DNA of 64,000 nucleotides from Owenia fusiformis. Taxonomy: Eukaryota > Annelida > Polychaeta > Sabellida > Oweniidae. Below, piece by piece: positions 40,205 through 52,937 of this stretch. Under the pieces are notes generated by a model. It was not told the origin of the DNA. It was given only the letters and a program-made list of their open reading frames with translations, and ran no database searches. A program made the position numbers and the translations under genes. The stretch's first letter is position 1, and each line of letters begins with the position of its first letter. Where the stretch lies: assembly GCA_903813345.2 (NCBI GenBank), contig CAIIXF020000009.1:19927759-19991758 (forward strand), written 5' to 3'.

Positions 40205-41206
40205 TCAAGGTGGGTGGGTTTTTAAATAGGTTTGTAAAACTTTTCTGTCTCTCTTGAGCAATTTTGGCAGCATCTTACTGTGAGCTTTATCTCGATCGTA
40301 GCGTATTCCTAACTTTTTAGTATGAAATAATTTGATATTTCTTAATTTCAAGGATCTCGATGGTTCGTATACTCTAGTAATCCAGTCGTCTGCGTACCAT
40401 GCACTTAGTTCCCGGGGATAATAGAAACCGAATATGTCGATATGATGTCGATGTACGAAGTCGTAAGTAAGTATGGACAGTTTGCCGCCTTTGTGATTTG
40501 GTCCGACAACGCCTATCAATGGAGGTTTATACGTAGATAGGGTAGCAATAAATTGTTCCGTCCAACCACTTGTCTGTAAAATTGTGTCATCGTTAATTCT
40601 GTAGAAAAACGTCATATTATCTGCGTGCGCAGCCATCATAGCATCGTTTTGGGCCCACGCTGGCTTGCCTGAATATTGACATTTCACAAAATGGACATTT
40701 ATTGCTTTTTCAATGTCCTCAAATTTATGACACTCACTTCTATTCTTTAGGACACCATTAAATATCTCATTGAACCTCTCATAAGCAGCGTCTCCAATGA
40801 AGAATGTGTCGTTATAATCATGCGCAAAATAAAATTCATATATGAAACCTTTCGACATTGTTGAACAGAAAGAAGGAAGCAAATCCACAAATAGAGGCAG
40901 ATGGGATATGTCGTCTTTCTGAAGGTCCATTTCTCGAATTTTTATAGCGCATCCTATGGCGATACGCGTTGTGTTGATTCCAAGTGATTGCCCTTGTAGT
41001 AATGTACTATCTGTATTGGCACTATTGTATTTTACGGCAGTTGCTCTGATTTCTGATATGAAGTCGCAACTTCTAACGAAGGGGTCACTGGTGTTGCTAA
41101 TTAATGTATCTTCCAAATGGTTTAACAGTAGATACATTAACGCGACAATTAAAGTCACAGTTACCATTCTCACCAACGGACGCAATTTCTTAAGAAATAA
41201 TTTCAT
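40205..41206 (-). CDS. Putative type II membrane GT-A glycosyltransferase, intronless
   Basis: A 333-codon frame with no intron. A short basic cytoplasmic N terminus precedes a TM anchor (residues about 11-30, MVTVTLIVALMYLLL), as in Golgi enzymes. The luminal part has a DxD-like R-I-N-D-D-T at 203-208, G-V-V-G-P-N at 232-237, and W-Y-A-D-D-W-I at 270-276. The order acidic metal-binding motif, G-V-V-G-P, Y-x-D-D-W is what I expect of a GT-A-fold transferase. The exact family and substrate are unknown. The lack of introns could mean a retrogene or a naturally single-exon gene. It is probably intact, since length, anchor and motifs are complete. Its neighbours are all transposons. Confidence 0.65.
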   Translation of the reverse strand: MKLFLKKLRPLVRMVTVTLIVALMYLLLNHLEDTLISNTSDPFVRSCDFISEIRATAVKYNSANTDSTLLQGQSLGINTTRIAIGCAIKIREMDLQKDDISHLPLFVDLLPSFCSTMSKGFIYEFYFAHDYNDTFFIGDAAYERFNEIFNGVLKNRSECHKFEDIEKAINVHFVKCQYSGKPAWAQNDAMMAAHADNMTFFYRINDDTILQTSGWTEQFIATLSTYKPPLIGVVGPNHKGGKLSILTYDFVHRHHIDIFGFYYPRELSAWYADDWITRVYEPSRSLKLRNIKLFHTKKLGIRYDRDKAHSKMLPKLLKRDRKVLQTYLKTHPP

Positions 41207-41460
41207 GATATCATACTATATTCTGAATTTCCTTCGAAATAAAACTTTTTTTATGAATTTAGATATCCCTTGCTGTACTTCTGATGGTTACAATAATATA
41301 TGTAATAAATCCACTGTGTAACGAGTCGCATGTTAATCTCGTTTCCACCTTTTCTACTGACAATTTCGTTTTCATCCTCGGAAGGTACTATCTTATTAAC
41401 AATGTCCGGTCAACAGCATCAACATCCATCGGGATACGACCTCTCTTAGTAAACACCCAT

Positions 41461-42492
41461 TTATACAAGGGGCGATCCATATATTCTGATAAAAATGCTC
41501 TCATTTTGTGATTTTTTTTCACATATCCCTCTCATTTTTTCAGAAAATGTAAATTATGTAATTACACATACAATGCTAAAATATTATAGCTATGTCTTAA
41601 ATTATTAATGAAATAGGATTGCTATGGTAACCTGTATTAAGGGTAGGCAGGTCAATCAAATTAAAACATATAAAATATCATAATAACTTGTTATTTTAAT
41701 TATTTTAAAGCATGCGGAAATCAAACATTTTTTCTAAAAAAGTTTGGTATTGTTGCTCGTTGTTTGTTGCTAAACAAAAGTTTATTTGTGCTCACTATAA
41801 CATCACAACAACTCAGAACTGACCAGTTAACATTACATGTCATGAGACACACCAAAAATCAAAATGTCAGATGAGGTAAGTGTGGTTGATGCAGAGTGTG
41901 ACATTAACAGATACATTAGGAGTACCATTAGATTTTATGTACTATCAAGAATAAATAAGAGGACACTGTCAGAGAAATATGGACTTGTTAAATGTATGGG
42001 CAAGGTGTTATAGAATCTATAGGTATTATTGTAAAGAGGAAGGCATGGTAACTGTTGAAGATCATCCACAATCTGGTTGCAAGAAGAGCTTGTGGACAGA
42101 GAATAACACTACAATAAATTGAGATGCAACTTGAAGAGAGAACTACCCCACTGTAGAAATTAGCAAACAAGGGCAACAGGGGTATGGAACAGTTCAACAA
42201 ATAGTTGGCAATGACTGGAAGATGCGTTTGATCTGCTTAAAATAGGTACAGAGGAATGATTAAATTAACAAATTTATCTATTTTATACATTATAATTTAA
42301 CTGACCTGCCTACCCTAAATACAAGTTACCATGGCAACCTTTTTCCAAAATTAATTTAAAATATAGCTATAATATTTTAGCATTGTATGTGTAATTACAT
42401 AATCTACATGTTCTGAAAAAATGAAAGGGATATGTGAAAAAATCACAAAATGAGAGCATTTTTATCAGAATATATGGATCGCCCCTTGTATA
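41461..42492 (+). mobile_element. Tc1/mariner-like element with long inverted repeats
   Basis: TTATACAAGGGGCGATCCAT at the left is exactly inverted at the right end. The match continues about 200 bases through ATCAGAATATATGG, CTCATTTTGTGATTTTTT and TAGCATTGTATGTGTAATTA. Between the arms, 41865-42240 contains pieces of reading frame (ERY/EKYGL, EGMVTVEDHPQSG) that could be the DNA-binding part of a decayed transposase, with stops in every frame. The TA at the outer border fits the Tc1/mariner target preference. Confidence 0.65.
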
Positions 42493-42739
42493 AAAGTGCA
42501 AACATAGTGCTCGGTTTCAAAAGTTCGTTGAACCACTTAAAAGTATAAGTCTATAATGGTGCTGTCATATAAAGCCACTGAGCTGAACGGCCTTTCCAAA
42601 TTCATAGAAAAACATTGGGATGACTCACCAACTACCGCGTTGATTTCTTTTAAGAGGCACGTAAGATATGTCGAGCATTTTTAAGAGTTGATTTCTCTTA
42701 AGAGGAACGTAAGATATGTCAAGCATTTTTGAAGAGTTG

Positions 42740-44150
42740 ATTTCTTTCCTAGTTTACATAAATGATCTTCCTGAGAACTTACACAGTAAATGTTACATAT
42801 ACGCAGATGACACTTCTCTTTACCAGTCATTTAACCATGATAATTTACTTGAAAAAAATAATATTTTACAAAATGATTTGAATTCACTTTTCAACTGGTC
42901 AAACTTATGGAAATTGAATTTCAAAGCTGAAAAAGTAAGGACATTTTATTCTCAAACCCTCGTAAAGTAGTTTTACAAGTACCAGATCTAACTATTGGAA
43001 ATAGCTCTCTACCTCGTGTTGACTATCACAAACATCTCGGCTTAACACTTGACAAACACTTATCATTCGAACAACATATTAATGAACTATACAAAAAAGT
43101 TGAAAAGCACTTAAACCCACTCAGGTCACTCCAAAAGAAATTAGGAGGTAGACACTTGGAACTAATTTTCAAGTCATTTGTTCTTCCGATTTTTGACTAT
43201 TGTGATATCCTCTACTCATGCGCAAACTTATCAAAATTAAAATTAATTGATCAGCTTTATTATAAGGCATATGCTCAGGAGTCATTCATGGTACATCATG
43301 TACTAAAGTTTTGAACTGTTTAAATTGGACATCATTAGCAGAAAGACGCAAATATCACCGCAATATTCTTGTATTTAGATCGCAGAATAATTTGTTACCA
43401 TCATATGTTTCAAGTATTTTCCAAAGATTTCGTAGACATCATGCAGTTAATGTTCGACGAATTGCTCCTTTCCAAATCCCAACAAAAATTACATCATTTT
43501 CACATCGATCCTGTGTTTTACAAGCAATGATAGATTGGAATACCCTTTCAAAGCCCCTCATAGAAGCTGAGAATTTAAGTATATTTAAGCCAAGGGCAAA
43601 GAAAGATTCATCTAATTCAATTATTCGATCCTCTGAACTTAATATTTCAAGAAATCAAGAAATTATACTTAACAAGGTTCGTTGTGACTTAATTTTTAAG
43701 TCCCATCTATACTCTCATAATTTTACAAACGTTACTTCACCTGCATGTTCTTGTGGCCATGCAAATGAAACAACAATTCATGTAATTTTCTCCTGTATTC
43801 TCCGTGCTCCATTCTTAGAAGAGTTGGAAAACAATTTAGCTTTTCTTAATTTTGGTTATTCTCAATTCAAACACAAGAGGGACAAAATAGAATTATTTCT
43901 TTATGGGGATTCAAACTTAACTAAATCCACTAATTTGAAAATTCTCAAGCTCATTGCATCATTCTTAGAAAAATGTGCAAATGTGCAGGTTTCCCTGCCA
44001 CCACTCACTTCACTCTTGAGTCCATATTTAAATTTTTCTTTTTTCTTCACCCTGCAATTATTAATCAAGTGGCTGATAATGCCTTCAGCAAAGCCACTAC
44101 GAGTGTATAATGTTTATGTACTTTATGTATTTGTAAAATAAATTCTATGA
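42740..44150 (+). mobile_element. 5'-truncated LINE copy, frameshifted
   Basis: It starts inside the RT near Y-I-N-D-L-P and CYIYADDTSLYQSF. The frame then shifts near 42968 and again near 43315, and the C-terminal part continues to 44141 with CSCGHANETTIHVIFSC. The protein is clearly related to the copy at 50.7-52.6 kb (same Y-I-N-D-L-P and Y-A-D-D-T and the same R-x-Q-E-I-x-L-N-x-x-R-C motif). Flanking direct repeats near 42648 and 44162 (TTTCTTT-T-AAGAGGCACGTA) may be a target-site duplication. Confidence 0.8.
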
Positions 44151-46029
44151 ATAAAAAAGAAATTCTTTCAAGAGGCACGTATATCATGATCACATCATGT
44201 TATCCAATCAGTTGAAATCAAGTTCGATTTCACTAACGTTACGACGTTATATCAACCGGAAATAAAATAATTCAACTCTAATTTAAAACATGTTGAATTT
44301 TAAATCATGACTGACGGGCAATAACAGGAAAAGCAAAAACTGCTAAAGGAAAAATGTTTCTTCAATGTGAGATAAAACGTGGCCCATGTGGATTTCTCAA
44401 ATTGCACTTATATCGTGGATAAAATACTAGATTAGTATGAATGCTGGGTTTTATGAGAAAATACGTAATCAATGACCTTGAGACCCAGTACGAATGGTTC
44501 ATCTGACCTAAGACCGCACACTGACTCTTAATAGGCCAGGATATAGCATGGGTTTTGGGAAGTTCAAGGGCCACTTGATAGACATAATGTTTCTGAAAGA
44601 TGACTTCATTTAGCATCAATTCATATATGTCTGGGTCTTTTTAGTTTGTGGACGAAGGATTCTGAGCAGTTTTACCCCCCTAGAATAATATTTCAGGGGG
44701 GTACTATATTATCATTCTATAAAATGAGTTATACATTAACTATAGCACTGATTTATTGATATTATGTTGCTTGCACTGTAGTCAAGTGTTTCCCAAAGTT
44801 ATAGGGAGATATGTTGATCGGTTTTGACAAAAACACAATTTATAGTAATAAATAAGCATATTTTCATTCGTTTTTTAGTCTTGCCAACTTTATTGTTGCA
44901 GCTTCAGAGAAATAATTGGCACCAATACTGCTTTAAGAAGTAATCTAAAATTATTTCCAATCTATGTGGGGAATTGTAATATAAAGAATGTAATGATACA
45001 ATACTATTTGGAATTTTAAATATGGCTTTGTTGACCCCTACCCCTTAGAAATATGAGAAAGTGAAGATGGCACAATTAGATCAGAAATTCTATAATGAGT
45101 ACTAATACTTCTCCAAGTAGCATTTTAAAAATGTATGTGTGATATGTAGAGGTAATTTAATGGGAGGGATGGAATATGAATTTTATTCTGAGGGAAAATA
45201 TGATATTGGCCAAGGAAAACATCATATTGACTGAGGGCAATAGCCCGAGTGTTAATATGATAGTTCTCGAGGCGAATAAAATAAATAAAATTCATATTCC
45301 TCCAACACCATCAATAACCTATTTATTAAAAAAAAAATTCTGAAACATAAAAATCAAGAGATATCCCGGGAATGGTTCTGATATAGGATCTGATATGTGA
45401 TTTAGGCTGAGACAGGATTGAATACGGGAGCTGGTATAGGAATCTAGCTATAATATGAGATCTTTTGAATATCAGTTCTATTCCCTGTTTATTTCCCAGC
45501 AAAAACATGCTATTATGGAATAATGTTATAATTTTGTAATGATCAACTTTTTTTTCTGGATGCCTTTGTTAGTCTAAAGGGTCATTTCTTCATGTTAAAT
45601 TCTTGTTTTTATATTTTTCTTTTTCTAAAGATTTATCAAGAATTTCTCTTTATAAGTCAAGGTCTTACGATTCTTATTCAGATGCATCAGTCTGCATTTG
45701 TATGCTCATTATTTCATTTAATATATCCTTAAAAGTACAATAATTTACATCCCAATGATGCCTTGAAGCATGAGCTCTGTCTAGTCTAGCATAGCTTATC
45801 CAGGCAGGCACATGTGCATTTTATCAGCTAAGGGATTCCTTCCAGGGGGAACAGTTAATTGCTATTGAGTCTATGCTGTCAATCTTAAAACTAAATATAG
45901 TTTAATAGGGAGTAGCCATATCAGCATCTTCCATATTCTCCCCCCCCCCCTATAATCATTCAATAGGGACAATTGACGTTACATACTTATTCACATAGCA
46001 CTCCTAAATGCACTGTTTACCACTGAAGG

Positions 46030-47760
46030 AATCCTACAGTTGATTAAATTCACATGTGACTCTAAAATACACCTTTACCCATGAAAGAATTCTCACTCGG
46101 GAAGTTCAGCTGCATCTCTGAGGATGCGTTGTAGAGGTGTTAGCTGTTTGTGCTTCCGAGGAAAATTCTTATATGATTTATTCATGAAGGGATTATATAT
46201 TTTATTTGTTTACCCCCAGTCCCACTCCGTTCATGAGTATATACTCACTTACTCCAAAAGTAGTTCATAAAGCAAACCTTTTAAAGCCATGGCAAGATTC
46301 TACAGTTGATACATTTCACCCGTTTCTCTGAGGGTTAAGAAACTGTATAATGTTTGTGGTTTATGCTCCCAAGGATAATTTTAATTTACCGTTGTACCTT
46401 AACCTCCCTTCACCCCATCAATTAACAAAGGAGGAAAATTCTTATATGACTTATCCCTCCCCAATTCATCGATAGAGGATGGCTGATGGACATGATGGCT
46501 GATGGTGCTCCCAAGGAGAATTTTAATCTACCTTAACCTCCCCCTCACCTCATTCATTAACAAAAGGAGATGTAAAATGTCTCCACCTGCCATTTGCTAC
46601 AGATGGCGACCATTGACTGCCAACTGCCAGCCCTCTAACACCATCCACAAAATACTATAACAAAAGGAGATAGACAGCAGTCGCTTATTTCAAAAGTATT
46701 TCTAATAACATAGCCATAAAGGGATTCTACAGTAGATAAAGTTCACATATACATATGTACCTCTGAGGGTGGTGTGTGGAACTGTTTACAGTTTGTGCTT
46801 CAAAGGGAAATCGTAATATGACTTATATAGCTTATATATACTACCTCAGAGGGTCATGTTTGGAACTGTAAACAGTTTTTGCTCCCAAGAAAAAGGATAG
46901 GTATCAATATGGTGAACTGAATTCAACAATGTTTTTCTCTTAAACCAATTATTGAAAAAATTCTGTAAAAAACACAGTCCTTTATGTAATTTTGACCGAT
47001 TGGCAACAATTTAATGCAAAAATTATTTATATATATTTTATATAACTGTTTTTGTTAACATTTTTGTTTTTTTTTAGTGCAATTGTTTTTTGTTCCTTTC
47101 TACCAATTGTTGGAACAAAATAGCATATACAACATTTTCTTAAACCTCTCAATATTATAGTTATACAAAGGAAATTTTGGTTGATTTTACAATAAGTATG
47201 CAAAAACTTTTACAAAACCCCCCAAAATAGATAAAAATTAAGTTCAACCTTTAATTTATATAAACAAGATACTTTTTTAATATCAACCAAACCTTTCTTT
47301 GTACGATTACAATATTGAGAGACCTACACACGTTGTGTTTATGTCGTTTTGTTCCAATGAGGTTCGGATAGAGGTTTCATTTCATTCCGAACATATGATA
47401 CCAAGAACAAAAGAAGTGTCTAATGTGTTATCTTAAACAATATAGAGAAAAGTATATAAATATATTTCAAATTATAATGTTACCATACAAAAGATAACCA
47501 TTAAATTGACGATGTGTAAAATTTTCAGAATGTTTTGATGACTGGTTTAAGAGAAACGTGTATTCAAAAAGTTCACCATATCGATACCACTCCTTTGAAG
47601 ATGACTTAACCCCCTTCTGCTCCACTTTATCCATGAGCAAAAGGAGAAAGATAGAAATGATTGTTCAGAAGTATTTTTTATAATATTCCTTTTATATCTA
47701 AAAATGATTCTACAATAGATAAAGTTTGCATGTACCTCTGACTCTGAAGAAACTCAGAAT
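46030..47760. repeat. Diverged repeat units inside the 4.5 kb element
   Basis: Units like TTCTACAGT-GAT-AA-TTCACA-GTACCTCTGAGGGT occur near 46030, 46295, 46730 and 47708, usually followed by GTTTGTGCTTC-AAGG-AAATT and TTATATGACTTA. Spacing is irregular (270-980 bases). Confidence 0.45.
46906..47600. mobile_element. Nested MITE-like element with GGAGTG-TATCGATATGG-GAAC ends
   Basis: The left end GGTATCAATATGGTGAACTG then CTTAAACCAATTATTGAAAA is inverted at the right (TGACTGGTTTAAGAGAAAC ... CACCATATCGATACCACTCC). The partial copy at 13787-14030 shares these ends. It is inserted in the 4.5 kb element. Confidence 0.6.
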
Positions 47761-49059
47761 GACTCCCCCTCCCCCCCCCCTTTCATTCAATTAATAAGGG
47801 AGAAGGACTGGACTTTTCTCACTTATTCCAAAATCATTTTTTCAAATATCCCCTTTACCCATGTGCAGTTGAGCATAATTCAAAGGTTTGCGTGAGACCC
47901 CCACATGGGAAGTGGTGGAGGTTTTGACAAAATAAAGATTGAGCTATCAAACTCAAATCATGGGAGTAACCTATTGAGTCAACTTCCCCACCTTGGAAGC
48001 AATAATAGAAAGTCTCTACTCTCAGGACTCTTTGAATGGTGCATAATATTTGAGAATGTATAATGTTCATGTTCACTAGGAAAATTCTAATTATGTCAAA
48101 CTTTACATCGTGCACTCTATATTAATAGGCATTCTTAGCATGTACATTATTTTCTTTCGGCCCATATCTTTCAGCCCATAAATTCCCATCCTCTAGGTCT
48201 ATATATAAACATTGAAACAGGCTTTTGACCCAAGAAATTTGTGCTTGATGACATTTGTGAAATATATTCTTGTAGAAAATAATATACAAGGCAGGACATA
48301 AGTAGTCATCATAGAATTTCTGATCCAATTGTGCCATCTCCGCGTTCTTGTATTTCTAAGGGGTAGGGGTCAACAAAGCCATATTAAAAATACAAAATAG
48401 TACTTTATCATCACATTACTTATATTACAATGTCACACATAGCTTGGAAATGATTTTTGAATACTACTTGGAGCACTATAACTGCCTATTATTTCTCTGA
48501 AGCTGCAACAATAAAATCGGTAAGACTAAAAAGGGGTAAGGGGTAGGGGTCAACAAAGCCATATTAAAAATACAAAATAGTACTCAATCATTACATTTCT
48601 TATATTACAATGTCACACATAGCCTGGAAATGATTTTTGATTACTACTTGGAGCACTATTACTGACTATTATTTCTCTGAAGCTGCAAAAATAAGATTGG
48701 TGAAACTAAAAAGATAAAGAAACTATGCTTTTTATTTCGATAAATTATATTTTCTCCAAAACCAATCAACATATCTCCCTATAACTTTGGGAAACACTTG
48801 ACTACAGTGCTAGCAACATAATATGTATAAATCAGTGCTATAGTTAATGTATAACTGATTTTATAGAATGATAATATAGTACCCCCCTGAAATATTATTC
48901 TAGGGGGGTAAAACTGCTCAGAATCCTTCGTCCACAAACTAAAAAGACCCAGACATATATGAATTGATGCTAAATGAAGTCATCTTTCAGAAACATTATG
49001 TCTATCAAGTGGCCCTTGAACTTCCCAAAACCCATGCTGTATCCTGGCCTATAAGAAAG

Positions 49060-50690
49060 GTAAATGGCCCATTCTTGAATTGACTATGAGGTAAGTGTGT
49101 TGAGAAGTGGGTGGATGTAATTAGTTCAGCTTCAGTGCACTACATGTAACCGTCTAAAATTTGATGTTTACTATTCATCTCTTGAATGAGTGAATATGGT
49201 GTAACTAGTTGTAACTATACATTCTTTTAAATAAATACAGTTCATTCTCTTGTTGTGCAATATAAGTGGAGTTTAATTTTTACTAAAAATGAAAAACTAG
49301 TTGTGATACGCCACCTATTATTTTAGTAACCATATACAGTAACTGTGCTACGGATTAGTCAAGTATTAATTTATATTTTTAAAGTGTCCGATAAAGTATA
49401 AAATGTGCATGCGTCCGGGCGCTGATAAACTATAAATAGAGAATCCCCTGGCCCGCGTGGGGGGTCTCACACAAACTTATGAATGGTGCACAAATGCTAA
49501 GGTTCTCTGAACCATGGTCGCCTAAAATGTGTTGGATGATATTATATTGGCTCAGATGCCTCGGTGTTGCACTAGTACCACTAATCTGTCCCTCCCGGGA
49601 TTTATTGTCTTCTGAAATTATACGATTAATTAATTAATAGTCTAGGAACGCCCATAGTAGTATTAACAATATGCCATAAATTGGTGTTGTTGCATCATTG
49701 CTCAAATCTAGAGGGGTGTTTTTGTATCTTCGGTGTGGTGTTGTTGCATCAACAGTGAGGAACTAACTAAAACTGTGAATTTATCGCTTCGTGATGGCAG
49801 ATTTTAAAATATGGATCGTGTGCTTACTAAACGTGTATGATTATTGAGAAACTCGTCCTAGAAATGAGTTTAGATTTGGAAAACAAAATATCTTTCGGAA
49901 ATCTATCACCGGAAGGCTGGCCATCTTGAGCACGGTGTTGTTGCATCGCCCCCCCCCCCTCCCCATGTTCTTGGGAGAGCTTCGTAATCATACGTTTAAT
50001 GGAGTATTTAAAAACGAGTTAAACGAACACGTGCTTGCAAGTTATGATTCTGAGTATAGCATTCATCTAGCTCATTCATCTCACAAAAGTATTTTGAAGT
50101 GACAAAAATAGGCTCTCCGTTCTGATCTATTAATAGATCAGTAAGTAAGTGAAATTGACCTGTATTTCTGTGTATTTCAAGCTGAACAAAAATTGAACAT
50201 ACCATACGATTAACTGTAATAAATGTCCTAGTTGTCTTAAACCTAATGAAATCAGTAATATACGACTTTTAAATGTGACACGTAACATTTGGGAATTTAG
50301 AATTAAAAAGTGACTAAAGGTACCTCCCTGACCACTTTTGGGAGCCCTTACGCGAACTTGTAGTGAACACCACGTTTCCAACTTACCACACTTGTTTATG
50401 TTTTCAAAAACTTGTGTGTAATAGCATTGTACGCAGGTACACTGCACAATAAACTATAGTTTCATAACCATGATAACGCAACATCAAAAATAAATAGTAT
50501 GATTTCGGTTCATTATACGTTTATTTCAATCATATTGCAGTCAAAAGAGTTACACAGGTCGCTGCCTAGCGCAATGTGCATTACAGGCTAGCGTTTTGAA
50601 ATGAATATAAATTAAATTAATTTAATTAATTGAGTGAGTTATACATATAAATGTGCTAACTAGTAGCCTACACCTAATGGTGAAAAGTAA
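49060..50690. other. No gene recognised
   Basis: Intergenic DNA with a C run near 49950. No splice-flanked coding stretch or repeat ends were recognised. Confidence 0.35.
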
Positions 50691-50706
50691 ATCGAAATAA
50701 AATAGG

Positions 50707-52600
50707 TTAGGTTAAGCTAAGAATAAAATCAACGAACCTTCCTTTTAGTTGAGAATCTTGTTGAATTGAGAATGAATTTTTGAAAATTAAAAATTCAATT
50801 TTGTCTTGTCCACTGAGATGGGTCTCAAGGTTTTGCTGCTCAAGGGTTTCTTCAAGGTTTTTCCCTTGTGTTGAATGGCGCTTACATTGCAGAATCAGGT
50901 GTTTAGGGGTTGCACTCTTACCACAGACACATAGATTAGTTGTGTTGGGAAAATTATGAGCAAACTTTTGTGATTCAAAATAGAGTCCGCATCTAATTCT
51001 GTTTAAGGTAATTTCTTGTTTTCGAGAACGATTGAGTTTAGAAGTTGTATTGAAGTCATTAAACTTTGACGATTTCTTTTTGATTTTACTTTTGAACAAA
51101 GAGATGGTGGGAGTAGACCTCTCTTCTAGTGATAACTTATTCCATTCAGAGATCAATCTTAGCACTGGTCCATTAATTAGTCGTGCACTTGATTTAACCG
51201 GTATTTGGAAAGGTCTATGGGTTCTGAGAACCCTTCTTTGCTCAGATTTATAATGGTCAAAACATTCAACAATATAATCGGGTGCCATATTTCTACAAAT
51301 TTTAAACATAATAATGAGATTTTTGTCTCTCCTTCTGGACTCAAGAGGTTTCCACTTCAGGCAATCAAGAGTTTTAAGAGTACTTGATCCATGTAATGCC
51401 CCAGAGCAGCTGAGTGCTGCTCTATAGTGCAATCTGTCTAGTTTTATCAAATTTTGAGCTGTGCTTGAGCCATAGATTGAACTACAATAGTCCAGGTGTG
51501 GTAAAATAAAGGAGTTATATATAAGTTCAAGGTGCCTAGATTTTAATTTATAAGATAGTGATTTCAGTGGATTGAGTTGTTTTTGCACCTTGCTGGCAAG
51601 TTCACTTATATGTACATCAAATTTTAAGCGGTGGTCAAAAGTGAATCCCATGTGTTTATGGGAAGTTTTGTATGGGATTTCAACACCTTCAAAGAATAAG
51701 GGCATAATGTCAAAATTATTAATATTCTTGGGTTGGAATATCATGTGAGCACTTTTTGATGCTTTAAATTGTAAATGCCATTTAATAGACCACTGTTCAA
51801 TTATGTTCAGATCATGTTGCAGGTCAAAGGTTTGGTTATCATCGATATTGAAAGAGGCATAGGCTGACGTGTCGTCCGCATAAATATAGCATTCTGATCT
51901 GAGGTTGTCAGGAAGATCGTTTATGTAGATGGGAAATAGGAGTGGCCCAAGGACAGATCCCTGAGGTACTCCTGTGTTAATGTATCCGATATTTGAAAAG
52001 TTCGATTTTACATCATCAACTGTTACACAGATTTTTCTTTCTGAGAGGTAGGATTTAAGAAGTGTTAGGGTCATACCAGAAATTCCGTAAGATTCTAGTT
52101 TATGGAGAAGTAGAGAGTGCGGAACGGAATCAAACGCAGAACTGATATCAAGGAAACAGGCATTTACACATTTCCCTTTTTCGAATTCATTCAAAATAAA
52201 GTCAATGATAGCCGTAATTTGGAGTTCAGTATTATGACCAGCTAAGAATCCGGATTGTTTTGCAAAGAGTAGTTTGTTTCTAAAAATATGCTCGGTAATT
52301 TGAGAGTGGACAACTGTCTCCAGGATTTTTGAAAATCCTTGAAGTAAAGTTATAGGTCTATAATTTTCAATAGCTGATCTGTCGGTTTTTTTGAAGATGG
52401 GGATGGTGTTGCCTTCCTTCCATATAGTTGGAAATTCTCCAGTCTTGAAGATAAGATTAAAGAGGTCAGCAAGCTTAACTGATAGTGATGGGGAAGCTAA
52501 TTTGATCATATCATTGGTTACATTATCTAATCCAGCTGCTTTATTCTTTTTTAGTGATTTAATAATAAGGTCAAGGTCAAATAGTATGATGACATTGTGA
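50707..52600 (-). mobile_element. LINE retrotransposon with long intact RT frame, 5'-truncated
   Basis: An open frame of 600 codons (52509 to 50707), extended upstream in frame through LKKNKAAGLDNVTNDM to about 52600. RT motifs in order: E-N-Y-R-P-I at 48-53, FLDISSAFDSVPH at 119-131, GVPQGSVLGPLLF at 180-192, Y-A-D-D-T at 210-214. It ends in a C-x-C...H-x4-C-like motif (CVCGKSATPKHLILQC). Endonuclease and ORF1 are absent. The motifs fit CR1/Jockey-type LINEs, though the clade is an inference. It is the younger relative of the 42.7 kb copy, since no stop is seen. Confidence 0.88.
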
Positions 52601-52937
52601 CATAGCGCATTATCATATCATGGTCTTGAAAATAAACATTTACGGGCAAAATGTTCTGGGTGTATAGAATGTATATTGAAATTGTCCAGTGGCACTGTAT
52701 TTTCTATTGACTAGTTATTCTGTTGTGTGTGCAGTCAAGGATGTTGTATCCGATTATACAACCTCGGTAGTTATGACAAAACAGTACAAACGAAAAAAAC
52801 GCCATAAAGAGAGCCTCCACGCCCATATAAATATGAACAAGTCTAATCCGTGAGTATAAATTCTGTGCTATACGTAGCCAAAACGGGAGGACACTTTAAG
52901 ATAGGAAAATAACTATGTACTATGTACATAGGTACAT

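Larger units (their letters stand above)
44527..49055. mobile_element. 4.5 kb element with about 0.6 kb inverted ends, no ORF
   Basis: ATAGGCCAGGATATAGCATG at 44531 is matched inverted at the right end near 49050. The inverted match runs inward to about 45110 on the left, with landmarks CCCCCCTGAAATATTATTCT, AACATATCTCCCTATAACTT and CAAAGCCATATT. The right arm includes a tandem repeat of about 180 bases (two copies of GGGGTAGGGGTCAACAAAGC, near 48361 and 48543). The 3.2 kb core has no gene. It holds several diverged GATTCTACAGTTGATAAA-CACATGTACCTCTGAG units and a nested element at 46906-47600. Confidence 0.7.
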
